A DNA stretch of 64,000 bases from Phycisphaeraceae bacterium D3-23 (GTDB lineage Bacteria > Planctomycetota > Phycisphaerae > Phycisphaerales > Phycisphaeraceae). Location of the stretch: positions 1,612,001 through 1,676,000 of the forward strand of contig CP114179.1 of assembly GCA_039555135.1 (NCBI GenBank), read 5' to 3'. The translations under genes were made by a program, and so were the position numbers. Positions 53,168-61,455 of the stretch are shown here, in pieces. Positions within the stretch are counted from its first letter, which is position 1. Every line of letters starts with the position of its first letter. The notes beneath the pieces are model-generated. The model worked only from the letters and a program-made list of their open reading frames with translations. It was not told where the DNA came from and searched no databases.

Positions 53168-54349
53168 ATGCGTCCGCCGGCCAGGCCGCGGCACCTGAAG
53201 CTCGCCTTCATGTGCTACGGCCTGTCGGTCGTTGCGCACACTGCGCTCGCCTGGGCCTGCACGCTCCACGACGTGCCCCGCGCCGTCGAGGGCGACCGCC
53301 GATCGCCCGTGGTGATGCAGATCTCGTCGGGCTCGAGCGTGACGATGCCCTTCTTCCAGCCGCCGCCCGGCCTCTCCGAAACAGGCAACCCCGAACTGAT
53401 TGAGGACGACGAACTGCCCGGCGGCGCGCTGCCCGAGGAGCCGACGCCCGAAGACGACACCCCACCGACCCCGCCCGACGCTCAGGCGGAAGAACAAGCA
53501 CCCACCCATGCGGAGGCACCCGCGCCCGAGTTGGCGGAGCAGGACGCCGAGCCCGACACCGCGCCCCCGCCATCGCAGGCCGAGGGCCCCGACCAGCCGG
53601 CCGTCACCCCCAACGCGCAGGCCCAGGCCGACCCCGTTGAGCCCGCACCTAGCCCCGAACCCGAGGCGCACGAAGCGGTACCGCCCGAGCCCAGCGAAGC
53701 GCAGCCCTTCGCCTCGACGGACCACGACGATGCGCCCGACGCAGCCGCATGGATCCCCCGGCAGTCCCCCGCATCCGCAAACCCCAGCGCGAACCACACC
53801 GCCGAGCAACGAACCGCCAACACCGACCCGCAAGACGCCGGCCAACCCAACGCGCCGCAGACCGACACCCCGGCGACCGAACCGGCGCAAGCCGAAACCG
53901 ATGACCACGCCGAGACCGACGCGACGCATGACGCCGATGATGCGCCGCCGGTCGAGCGCGCTGCGCAACAGCCCGCCGACCCGCCGACGCCCGAGACCGA
54001 CGCATCACCCGACACCCCCGCGCCGCGCGAGGCAGAGCGCGAGGCCACACCGTCCACGACCGCAGCGGTCTACGACGAGACAACGGTCGATGAGCCCATC
54101 GCGTTCAACGAACAGGTCCAGCCCACCGCCCCCGCGATCTCCCGACGGCAAGGCGAGACCGGCGTCGTCATCGTGCGCATCGAGGTCGATGCCACCGGCG
54201 AACTCGTCGACTTCGACGTCCTGGACGACGCGGGCCACACGCGCCTGCGCGACGCGGCGCTCCGCGCGCTGCGGCGATCCACCTTCCACCCCGCCGCCCG
54301 CAAAGGCCAACCCGTCGCCAGCACCCGCATCATCGAGTACCGTTTCTGA
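53168..54349 (+). CDS. tonB: TonB family energy transducer
   Basis: 393 residues. Couples the proton motive force to outer-membrane receptors. A short N-terminal hydrophobic anchor (LKLAFMCYGLSVVAHTALAW), a very long Pro/Glu/Ala/Gln linker (~80-310) and the TonB C-terminal domain (GVVIVRIEVDATGELVDFDV then DAALRALRRSTFHPAARKGQ). It lies after a TonB-dependent receptor with no exbB/exbD nearby, so it relies on a partner coded elsewhere. Long acidic linker is unusual in its Glu/Ala content. Confidence 0.88.
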   Translation: MRPPARPRHLKLAFMCYGLSVVAHTALAWACTLHDVPRAVEGDRRSPVVMQISSGSSVTMPFFQPPPGLSETGNPELIEDDELPGGALPEEPTPEDDTPPTPPDAQAEEQAPTHAEAPAPELAEQDAEPDTAPPPSQAEGPDQPAVTPNAQAQADPVEPAPSPEPEAHEAVPPEPSEAQPFASTDHDDAPDAAAWIPRQSPASANPSANHTAEQRTANTDPQDAGQPNAPQTDTPATEPAQAETDDHAETDATHDADDAPPVERAAQQPADPPTPETDASPDTPAPREAEREATPSTTAAVYDETTVDEPIAFNEQVQPTAPAISRRQGETGVVIVRIEVDATGELVDFDVLDDAGHTRLRDAALRALRRSTFHPAARKGQPVASTRIIEYRF

Positions 54350-54392
54350 GGTCGGCCCTGCGGGGGGTAGCGACCGCCGCTAAAATCCCGCC

Positions 54393-55697
54393 ATGTCACG
54401 AAAAGTCACGATTACGGGCCTGGGCCCGGTCTGCGGTCTAGGGCTCGGGATCGACGACGTCTGGCAAGGCCTGATGGACGGCCGAAGCGCGCTGGCTCCC
54501 GTCCAGGCCTTCGACGCCAGTCACATGGATAGCGCGATCGCCGGCGAGGTCCCCGCGTTCAAGATGCGCGACTTCGTGCCTAAGAGCTACCGCAAGCAGA
54601 CCAAGGTGATGGCACGCGATATCGAGATCGCTGTCGCCGCCGCGCACTTCGCCGGGCTCGACGCCGGGCTCGTGACGTCCGGCTACGACGCGGAGGCCCA
54701 GCCCAGCTACGACCCGACCCGCGTGGGCTGTCACATCGGGGCCGGGCTCATCGCCGCCGACCTCGACGAGCTCACCCTCGCGTTGAACGAATCGCGTCAG
54801 GACGATGGCACGTTCGACATCCATCAATGGGGCGCCGAGGGCATGCGCAACCTGACGCCGCTCTGGCTGCTCAAGTACCTGCCCAACATGCTCGCCTGCC
54901 ACGTCACGATCATCCATGATGTGCAGGGCCCGAGCAATACGATCACCTGCGCCGAGGCCTCGGGCGGGCTGAGCTTCGGCGAGTCGCTCCGCGTCATCCA
55001 GCGCGGCGCGGCCGACCTGTGCTTCTGCGGCGGCGCGGAGAGCAAGGTCAACCCCATGACCTTCTACCGCCAAGTGCTCACCGGCCGGCTCTCGAAGAAC
55101 AACGACGAACCCGCAAGCGCGGTCCGCCCGTTCGACCAGCATGCAGATGGCACAGCGGTCGGCGAGGGCGGCGGCATCCTGACGCTGGAAGCGACCGAGA
55201 CCTACGAAAAACGCGACGGCGACAGCGCCTACGCCCACGTCCTGGGCTTCGGCGCCAGCCAGTCCGTCAACCGCGACACCCGCTCGCTCGAACCCACCGC
55301 CGACGGCCGGGGCCCGATGCTCGCGATCCAGGCCGCGCTACGCGAGGCGGGCCTCGACGCCGACCAGATCGACGCCGTCTTCCCCTTCGGCTGCGGCCAC
55401 CCGCGCTACGACGCCGCCGAGCATGCCGCGCTGAAAACAGTCCTCGGCGACCGGCTCGCCGACGTCCCGGTCTACTCCGCCAAGTCGCTCATCGGCAACT
55501 GCGGCGCGGGGGCCGGCGCGATCGACCTCGCCCTCGCGGCCCAGGCGCTCAAGACCCAGACCCTCCCGCCGACCGTCAACCGCGACGCCCCGCTCGACGG
55601 GCTCGGCGCAAGCAAAGCCGACAAGCTCGACCACGTGCTCGTGTTTACCACCGGCTTCGGCGGACAGAACACGGCTGTAGTGTTGGGGAAGGCGTGA
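54393..55697 (+). CDS. Ketosynthase-like protein with all catalytic residues replaced (chain-length-factor type)
   Basis: 434 residues, thiolase fold like FabF. At the nucleophile, GPSNTITCAEASGG aligns with GPSISIATACTSG so that the active Cys is Glu188 (Cys186 lies two residues earlier). The first His motif (AHGTST) becomes PFGCGHP, and the second (SMTGH) becomes SLIGNCG. This is the pattern of KS-beta (chain-length factor), which has Gln at the nucleophile. An active ketosynthase is coded 437 bases later on the same strand, so they likely form a heterodimer. TAAAAT lies six bases before the ATG. Product unknown. Confidence 0.85.
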   Translation: MSRKVTITGLGPVCGLGLGIDDVWQGLMDGRSALAPVQAFDASHMDSAIAGEVPAFKMRDFVPKSYRKQTKVMARDIEIAVAAAHFAGLDAGLVTSGYDAEAQPSYDPTRVGCHIGAGLIAADLDELTLALNESRQDDGTFDIHQWGAEGMRNLTPLWLLKYLPNMLACHVTIIHDVQGPSNTITCAEASGGLSFGESLRVIQRGAADLCFCGGAESKVNPMTFYRQVLTGRLSKNNDEPASAVRPFDQHADGTAVGEGGGILTLEATETYEKRDGDSAYAHVLGFGASQSVNRDTRSLEPTADGRGPMLAIQAALREAGLDADQIDAVFPFGCGHPRYDAAEHAALKTVLGDRLADVPVYSAKSLIGNCGAGAGAIDLALAAQALKTQTLPPTVNRDAPLDGLGASKADKLDHVLVFTTGFGGQNTAVVLGKA

Positions 55698-55769
55698 TGG
55701 GTGAGGTGTGAGGCCTGAGTCTTGAGGGATGTGTTACTGGAACTGTTCATTGATTAGTTGGACTTTTGC

Positions 55770-56138
55770 TTGAGCCGAGACCACCGGAAATTACGCGCTT
55801 TCCAGCTTGCTGATGAGTTTGTTCTACGAATCTACGGACTCACAGCCCAGTTCCCAAAAGACGAGCGTTTTGGGCTGACTTCGCAGATGAGACGGGCGGC
55901 CGTCTCGGTCGCGGCGAACATCGTGGAGGGCTGTGCCAGAGAAACCCAGAAAGACTACCGGCACTTTTGCACGATTAGTTTCGGCTCGCTCCGTGAAACC
56001 GGCTACTTCATCGATCTCGCCTCGCGGCTGGGCTACACGAATCGTGAAGATGCAGATGCATGCCTCGCCCTCTACGATGAAACTGCCCGAGTGCTTTCGG
56101 GCCTGATCCGTTCTCTCAACCAAAGCAGTCGATCATGA
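55770..56138 (+). CDS. Four-helix bundle protein (S23/IVS family)
   Basis: 122 residues. SRDHRKLRAFQLADEFVLRI then AQFPKDERFGLTSQMRRAAV and SVAANIVEGCARETQKDYRH are diagnostic for this family, first found in 23S rRNA intervening sequences and later free-standing. I start at TTG 55770 (LSRDHRKLR) because the family begins there; a TTG at 55758 is possible. It lies between the two ketosynthase genes and overlaps the second by ATGA, an odd place for it. Its function is unknown. Confidence 0.8.
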   Translation: MSRDHRKLRAFQLADEFVLRIYGLTAQFPKDERFGLTSQMRRAAVSVAANIVEGCARETQKDYRHFCTISFGSLRETGYFIDLASRLGYTNREDADACLALYDETARVLSGLIRSLNQSSRS

Positions 56139-57484
56139 ACACGCAGGACTCAAGCCCCAAGTCTCAGGCCTCCACGATTGTGATTACGGGGATGGGCTGG
56201 ATCACACCCTTAGGCCACGACCTGGAAACCGTCTGGGCCGCGCTGCTGTCCGGCGCATCCGGCGTCGAGTCGACGCGCCACTTCGACGCGTCCACTTTCC
56301 CGACGCAGTTCTCCGCGCCAGTCAAGGGCTACGACCACAACGACTTTGTCAGCCACCCCGAGTTGCACACCGGCGTCGGGCTCAACACAAGCTTTGCGCT
56401 GGGCGCGGCAGTCCAGGCGTGGAAACAGGCCGGGCTCGAAGACTACGCGTCCGGGGGCGCGCTCGACCGCGCCCGGCTGGGCATCTACCTCGGCTCGGGC
56501 GAGGGGTCATTGGACTTCGAGAACTACGTCGCGGCCAACCTCGCGGGGTGGGACGCCGAGTCGCGCACGGTGGACGGCGCGAAGTGGGCGGACCAGGCCA
56601 AAGAATGCCTGCAGGCGCTCGTCGAGATCGAGCAAGAGCCCAACATGCCGCTCACCCACCTCGCGCTGGAGTTCGGCGCGGAGGGGCCCGCCTACAACTG
56701 CCTGACCGCCTGCGCCGCCTCGACCCAGGCGATCGGCGAGGCGGCCGAGATCCTCAAACGCGGCGACGCCGACGTCATGATCACCGGCGGCGCGCACACC
56801 ATGATCCACCCGCTGGGTGTCACGGGCTTCAACCGCCTGACCGCCCTCTCCAACCGCAACGACGCCCCGCTCACCGCGTCGCGCCCGTTCAGCGCCGACC
56901 GCGACGGCTTTGTCATGGGCGAGGGCGCAGGGATCATCATCCTCGAAACGCTCGAACACGCGACGAAGCGCAGCGCCACCCCGCTGGCCGAGATCGCCGG
57001 GTTCGGATCGACCGCCGACGCCTACCGCATCACCGACATCCACCCCGACGGCCGGGGCGGCGCGGGCGCGATGAAGCAGGCGCTGGATGCGGCCGGGCTT
57101 GCGCCCCAAGATGTCGACTACATCTCTGCGCACGGCACGGGTACGAAGGAAAACGACTCGATCGAAACCAAAGCGATCAAGGCGGTGTTCTGCCCCGACG
57201 GCGACACGTCCGCCGCGCCGCCCGTCAGCTCCGTCAAGTCGATGCTGGGCCACCTCATCGCCGCGGCAGGCGTGTGCGAGGCAATCGTCTGCGCCCTCGC
57301 GATCCGCGACAACAAGCTCCCGCCGACGAGTAACTACGGCACGCCCGACCCGGCGTGCGACCTCGACTACATCCCCAACCAGGCGCGCGATGTCGGCGCG
57401 GCCGGAGGATCGGTCGATGTCTGCCTGTCCAACAGCTTCGGCTTCGGCGGGCAGAACGACACGGTGGTGGTGCGCAAGGTGTAA
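56135..57484 (+). CDS. Active beta-ketoacyl-ACP synthase (KS-alpha/FabF type)
   Basis: 449 residues. Condensing enzyme with Cys193 (YNCLTACAAS), His333 (SAHGTGTKEN) and His373 (KSMLGHLIAAAG) all present. Final glycine loop NSFGFGGQND is typical. The N-terminus is ~10 residues longer than FabF. Paired with the neighbouring Cys-less paralogue, it resembles a type II polyketide or unusual fatty-acid pair. No ACP, reductase or acyltransferase is nearby in the window, so the product cannot be inferred. ATG overlaps the four-helix gene stop. Confidence 0.92.
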   Translation: MNTQDSSPKSQASTIVITGMGWITPLGHDLETVWAALLSGASGVESTRHFDASTFPTQFSAPVKGYDHNDFVSHPELHTGVGLNTSFALGAAVQAWKQAGLEDYASGGALDRARLGIYLGSGEGSLDFENYVAANLAGWDAESRTVDGAKWADQAKECLQALVEIEQEPNMPLTHLALEFGAEGPAYNCLTACAASTQAIGEAAEILKRGDADVMITGGAHTMIHPLGVTGFNRLTALSNRNDAPLTASRPFSADRDGFVMGEGAGIIILETLEHATKRSATPLAEIAGFGSTADAYRITDIHPDGRGGAGAMKQALDAAGLAPQDVDYISAHGTGTKENDSIETKAIKAVFCPDGDTSAAPPVSSVKSMLGHLIAAAGVCEAIVCALAIRDNKLPPTSNYGTPDPACDLDYIPNQARDVGAAGGSVDVCLSNSFGFGGQNDTVVVRKV

Positions 57485-57501
57485 ACGAAACAAACACTTG
57501 A

Positions 57502-57604
57502 GTGCCACACAACTGCCCTGCTTTGAGGGCTGCTGTGTGGAGCATGTTCAGCATTCTCGACAATCGCACACCGCAGCCCTGCGGACAGGGCAGTTGTGTG
57601 GCAC
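57502..57604. repeat. 103-base inverted-repeat element
   Basis: Exact 19-base ends (57502-57520 and 57586-57604), GTGCCACACAACTGCCCTG type, with an inner AGGGCTGC...GCAGCCCT pair. It lies after the ketosynthase gene; possibly a non-autonomous transposable repeat. Confidence 0.8.
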
Positions 57605-57636
57605 CCATAGAATGGCACCTGTAAGACACGCGACCT

Positions 57637-57670
57637 AAAAGACAAACACCGCTGCGCGTGCGAGCGGTGC
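57637..57670 (-). terminator. Terminator after the first LYD-tail gene
   Basis: CACCGCT/AGCGGTG stem, nine-base loop, then TTTGTCTTTT on the minus strand. Confidence 0.55.
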
Positions 57671-57697
57671 CTGTCGTGCGTGGTGTAATTTCAGCCT

Positions 57698-58381
57698 TTA
57701 GTCGTACAGCGCTTCGAGGTCGGTGTACTGGTAGAAGTCGCGGGGCTCTTCGCCCAGCGTGACGAGGACGACGAGGTCCTGGAAGTCGGCCGCAGCGGAA
57801 TCGACATCGCTCGTGCCGAGCTCAAACAGGTAGATCGCCTGGTTCTGGTCCATGGTCATCTTGCCGGTGTCGTAGTCGATGTATGGAGCGACGAACGCTT
57901 CAGCATCGTCTTGGTCGCCGAAGCCCGCGAGGCTGGGCGCGTCGTCGCCGTCGCGCAGGACGATCACTTGGACACCTTCGTCGTGCGAATTGACTTCCAT
58001 CATGACATCGCCGTTGGGCAGGAACGACCGCCCCGTGAAGGTAATCTCCAAGCCGTCCTCGGCCAGGAACTGTTCGCGGACGATGTGGTGGCGTGTCGGG
58101 CCGTGCGTGTTGATATCGCCGTCGAGTGACGCGGCATCCCCCCAGGGATGGAGGATAATGTCGCCCCCGATCCGGACCTCGGCCGTCACCGGGACATCGT
58201 TGCCCCCCGCGCCGTTCGTAAGTGCGGCACCGAGCACGGAGACCATCACCGCGAAGTCTTCGGTCGGGATGACCTTGCCGTCTTCGATGACGAAATCGAT
58301 GGGCTCGTCTTCGTCGGCGTGTACGGCGAACGGTGAGGCCAGCAGGCCGGTGGCGAGTGCGGCGGTCAGAAACTTGTGCAT
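57698..58381 (-). CDS. Secreted protein with C-terminal LYD tail (paralogue 1)
   Basis: 227 residues. Signal peptide MHKFLTAALATGLLASPFAV, then FAVMVSVLGAALTNGAGGND, and repeated acid/beta segments to ADFQDLVVLVTLGEEPRDFY. It ends EALYD. It is 50-60% like the next gene by eye over most of its length. No enzyme motif is seen. AAAGGGGAA precedes the ATG. It has its own terminator. Confidence 0.7.
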   Translation of the reverse strand: MHKFLTAALATGLLASPFAVHADEDEPIDFVIEDGKVIPTEDFAVMVSVLGAALTNGAGGNDVPVTAEVRIGGDIILHPWGDAASLDGDINTHGPTRHHIVREQFLAEDGLEITFTGRSFLPNGDVMMEVNSHDEGVQVIVLRDGDDAPSLAGFGDQDDAEAFVAPYIDYDTGKMTMDQNQAIYLFELGTSDVDSAAADFQDLVVLVTLGEEPRDFYQYTDLEALYD

Positions 58382-58593
58382 CGTGTTCCCCTTTCGTGGT
58401 GTGTTTCCGGGGTTTCGACCCTTGCCGAAGCCGGTTGATAGAAAAATACCCCACGCCGAGGTCGAGGCGCAACCGCCAACAAAAAACACAGGAAGTTCGC
58501 GGAGGTGCCACGGCACAGACCGACCGACGCCCCGGGTTTGCACAGGCCGTACAACCCGACCGAGGCCGGCAACGGTGCGCCGGGGCTGCGCAT

Positions 58594-58624
58594 AAAAAAA
58601 AGCCCCGCCGGTGAGGGCGGGGCC
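58594..58624 (-). terminator. Terminator after the second LYD-tail gene
   Basis: GCCCCGCC/GGCGGGGC stem, then a run of eight T on the minus strand. Confidence 0.8.
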
Positions 58625-58657
58625 TTGAAAGCCGTATCGAGGTCGTCGGATCACGGC

Positions 58658-59374
58658 TTAGTCGTAGAGGGACTGCGGCTCGGTGTCCGCGTAGAAATCT
58701 TCGGGCGCTTCGCCCAGCGTCACGAGGACGACAAGGTCCTGGAAGTCGGCCGCGCTGGAGGAGACGTTGGTCGTCCCGATCTCGAAGAGGTAGATGGCCT
58801 GGTTCTCGTCCATGGTCATCTTGCCGGTGTCGTAGTCGATATACGCGCCGACAAACTCCTCGGCGTCCGACTGGTTCTCGAAGCCGTCGATGTCCGGCGC
58901 GTCGTCGCCGTCACGCAGGACCTTGACCTGCCAGCCCTCGTCGTGCGAGTTGGCCGAGAGGTGGGTGCGCCAGTGGCTGTCGTAGACGCCGCTGTACCAG
59001 CTCTTTTTCTTGACCCACGACCGGCCGCTGACGGTGATGTTGATGCCGTCGTCGGCGTCGAACACCTCGTCGACGATGTAGTGCCGCACAGCGCCGTGGT
59101 CGTTGACGTCGCCGTTGGTCGGGCTGGCGTAGGGGCCCCAAGGTTCGAGCGTGTCGTCGCCCAGGTGGACCATCGCTGTGACGGGGATGTCGTCCCCGCT
59201 CGACGTGATCGCGGCACCGAGCACCGACACCATCACGGCGAAGTCTTCGCTCGGGACGACCCGGCCGTCCACGATCTCGAACTCGATCTGCCCGTCGCCC
59301 TCCTGGGCCTGAGCAGGGGTCGTGGCCGCAAAGAGCCCGAGGGCGCAAGAGGCGGCAAGGAGTTTGGAAGTCAT
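58658..59374 (-). CDS. Secreted protein with C-terminal LYD tail (paralogue 2)
   Basis: 238 residues. Signal peptide MTSKLLAASCALGLFAATTP. Shares with paralogue 1 the segments PSEDFAVMVSVLGAAI, NSHDEG, VLRDGDDAP, YIDYDTGKMTMDENQAIYLF and AADFQDLVVLVTLGE. It adds a WVKKKSWYSGVYDSHWRTHL loop. Ends QSLYD. GAAAGGAAAAG precedes the ATG. Its tandem position with paralogue 1 indicates duplication. Function unknown. Confidence 0.7.
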   Translation of the reverse strand: MTSKLLAASCALGLFAATTPAQAQEGDGQIEFEIVDGRVVPSEDFAVMVSVLGAAITSSGDDIPVTAMVHLGDDTLEPWGPYASPTNGDVNDHGAVRHYIVDEVFDADDGINITVSGRSWVKKKSWYSGVYDSHWRTHLSANSHDEGWQVKVLRDGDDAPDIDGFENQSDAEEFVGAYIDYDTGKMTMDENQAIYLFEIGTTNVSSSAADFQDLVVLVTLGEAPEDFYADTEPQSLYD

Positions 59375-59477
59375 CACTACTTTTCCTTTCAGGGTTTGAC
59401 TTGCCTCGCCGAACGGCTTGGCCGACACATCACGGCTCAAGCCAACTCAACTGTCACAATCAAAACCGCAATTGCCA

Positions 59478-59521
59478 AACAAAAAACGCCCCGCCGCGGA
59501 GTGTTTGCTCGCGGCGGGGCG
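59478..59521 (-). terminator. Terminator after the fibro-slime gene
   Basis: 12-base stem CGCCCCGCCGCG/CGCGGCGGGGCG, then six T on the minus strand. Confidence 0.85.
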
Positions 59522-59560
59522 CCGTATTCGTTACAGGCCGGTGGCCTTGGGGCGTTGGGT

Positions 59561-60358
59561 TTAGTCGTACAGCGGGCTCGTCGTCGTCGGCGGGATCTCT
59601 TCGAGCTGCAAAGTCGTCTCGATGCGGAAGTTCGACTCGGTCGTGTGCCGCTCGGCGAAGAACAGAACAAGTTCGTAGGTGCCGCCGGCTTCGAGGCCGA
59701 GGTCCTCGGCTTCGTCATCCAGGTTGACGCTGCGCTGGGCCTGGCCGTGTACGCCACCGATATCTACGGCGAGCTGGCCGTTGATGAAGACCCAGACATC
59801 GTCGTCGCCCGTGAACTCAAACATCAGGTCGTAGTCGCGTTTGGCCGGGTCGGAGTAGAAGAACGACATCTGCAACTCATACGTGAAGTAGAAGTTGTGC
59901 GTGCCGGTACTCACCGACTGGCTGTCGCCAAAGCCGCGGCCGTCGGCGGGGAAGAAGTATCGCATGTCCCCGCTCATCTGCTTCTCACGGGCGTAGTAGA
60001 ACACGTCCGGCTTGTCGGGGTGCGGCTCGAGCGTGATCGCGAACGGGAAGCTGACGTTGACGCCGGGCTCGTCGCGGAACCACTGGTTGAACGACTCGGG
60101 CCCGGTGATCATCCCACGGGTGTAGTCGGTTCCGGTGTTGAGCACGGGTCGCCCGTCGTCGCCCAGCGTGTCCAGCACCAGGCCGGTGCGCACGCCGAAG
60201 CTCTTGCTCGGGTTCTGCATGTCGGGGTGGCTCTGGAGGAAGTCGCGCACGACGCCCGTCAGGACGATGGACTCGTCTTCGCCGTCGTCGGCCGACGCGC
60301 CCAAGGGGAAGGCCAACAGCCCGCCCGCCAATGCCATCAAAAGTTTGTTACGTTTCAT
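59561..60358 (-). CDS. Secreted fibro-slime domain protein with C-terminal LYD tail
   Basis: 265 residues. Signal peptide MKRNKLLMALAGGLLAFPLG. The domain has VLTGVVRDFLQSHPDMQNPS, then YTRGMITGPESFNQWF, YYAREKQMSGDMRYFFPADG, and DDDVWVFINGQLAVDIGGVH with LVLFFAERHTTESNFRIETT. These are hallmarks of the fibro-slime domain, seen in secreted adhesive or fibrous proteins. Ends SPLYD, the same tail as its two neighbours although the domain is unrelated. AGGAGA lies seven bases upstream of the ATG. Confidence 0.88.
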   Translation of the reverse strand: MKRNKLLMALAGGLLAFPLGASADDGEDESIVLTGVVRDFLQSHPDMQNPSKSFGVRTGLVLDTLGDDGRPVLNTGTDYTRGMITGPESFNQWFRDEPGVNVSFPFAITLEPHPDKPDVFYYAREKQMSGDMRYFFPADGRGFGDSQSVSTGTHNFYFTYELQMSFFYSDPAKRDYDLMFEFTGDDDVWVFINGQLAVDIGGVHGQAQRSVNLDDEAEDLGLEAGGTYELVLFFAERHTTESNFRIETTLQLEEIPPTTTSPLYD

Positions 60359-60637
60359 CGCTTGTCTCCTACGTCGCCCGGGGTCTGGCTACTCGCCGAC
60401 GGGGCTCAGGGTACTTGGCCTCGGAACCATCCGATTCGTCTATTGAAACGTACGATTCACCCATGCGCGAGCAAACCCCAAAGCCCAATAACCCAGCGCA
60501 CCGACACGCAGCCACCGCTACAAACCACACACGCCACATCGCTCGCAAACCCCGCAAAATGAACAACGCCGCGGCCTCCTCCGTGCCACGGCGTCGATCG
60601 ATTTTTCGTTTTCTTCAAGCCCGAAAACGCCGCCCGG

Positions 60638-61273
60638 TCAGTCCAGCTTCCGCGGCATCGTCGACGCCACCACACGCACCGGCGGCGTGCTGTCGCCCTC
60701 GATCGCGAGCGAGGTGTCCGCGTCCGGCATCACCGTAAAGTCGACGCTCCCGCGCTCCAGCACCCAGACACCGTCTTCATCAAGCCGACGCGTCAGGACG
60801 AACTGGCAATCCGTCACCCCGCCCAGGAGCGGCTCGGTCGTCGTCACGCTCCCGCCGTACGGCGTCACGCTGACATAAATCATCTCCTCGGCCGAGCGGT
60901 ACTCCAGACGGATCAGGTCGCCCTTCGGGTTCACCAGGTCGAGGTAGTGCGAGTTGATCGTCTTGATCCCGCTGAGCGTGACCGGCGGCGTCGTGGTCGT
61001 ATCCGGCGCAAGCGGGCCGTGCGCCGTCGAGGTGCGCACGAGCGTCAGCGTGCGGTGCACGATCAGCCGGGTCGTCGTCTGCGTGCTCGCGCTCTCGGCG
61101 GCGGCGGCGTAGGCCTGGAAGCTGGCGTCCAGCGCGACCATCACCGCGGTGAGCAGCATCGCCGTGATCGTCAGCGAGATCAGCAGCTCGACGAGCGACA
61201 GCCCGGCGGTGCGCCGCCGTCGGCGATTCACGCGTCGTGTCGGGCTCGGGTTCGTCGGCGTGTCCTGCTGCAT
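60638..61273 (-). CDS. Prepilin-like protein (GspJ/PulJ type)
   Basis: 211 residues. N-terminal leader with many Arg, then a prepilin cleavage/methylation site AGLSLVELLISLTITAMLLT. Glu5 of the mature chain is present. The rest has PulJ-like helices and beta strands (TTTRLIVHRTLTLVRTSTAH). It is downstream of the PilX-like gene on the same strand, in a pseudopilin set extending past the window edge. The alternative start upstream is less likely. Confidence 0.8.
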   Translation of the reverse strand: MQQDTPTNPSPTRRVNRRRRRTAGLSLVELLISLTITAMLLTAVMVALDASFQAYAAAAESASTQTTTRLIVHRTLTLVRTSTAHGPLAPDTTTTPPVTLSGIKTINSHYLDLVNPKGDLIRLEYRSAEEMIYVSVTPYGGSVTTTEPLLGGVTDCQFVLTRRLDEDGVWVLERGSVDFTVMPDADTSLAIEGDSTPPVRVVASTMPRKLD

Positions 61274-61455
61274 CGTGCGTCTGCTTTTCTCCGGACGAAA
61301 GGCCGGGTGTGTTCGTGGCTGCACGATTTACGGCGGGTGGCGGGAGGGGCTTGGGGGTTTCAATGCTCCCCAGCCCCACCTTCCCACCAGTCCCTCCGCC
61401 GCGCTATCGCGCGGGGTTCCGTCTACGGTTTCATCGTGCGTTGGGCGTCGGTCGT

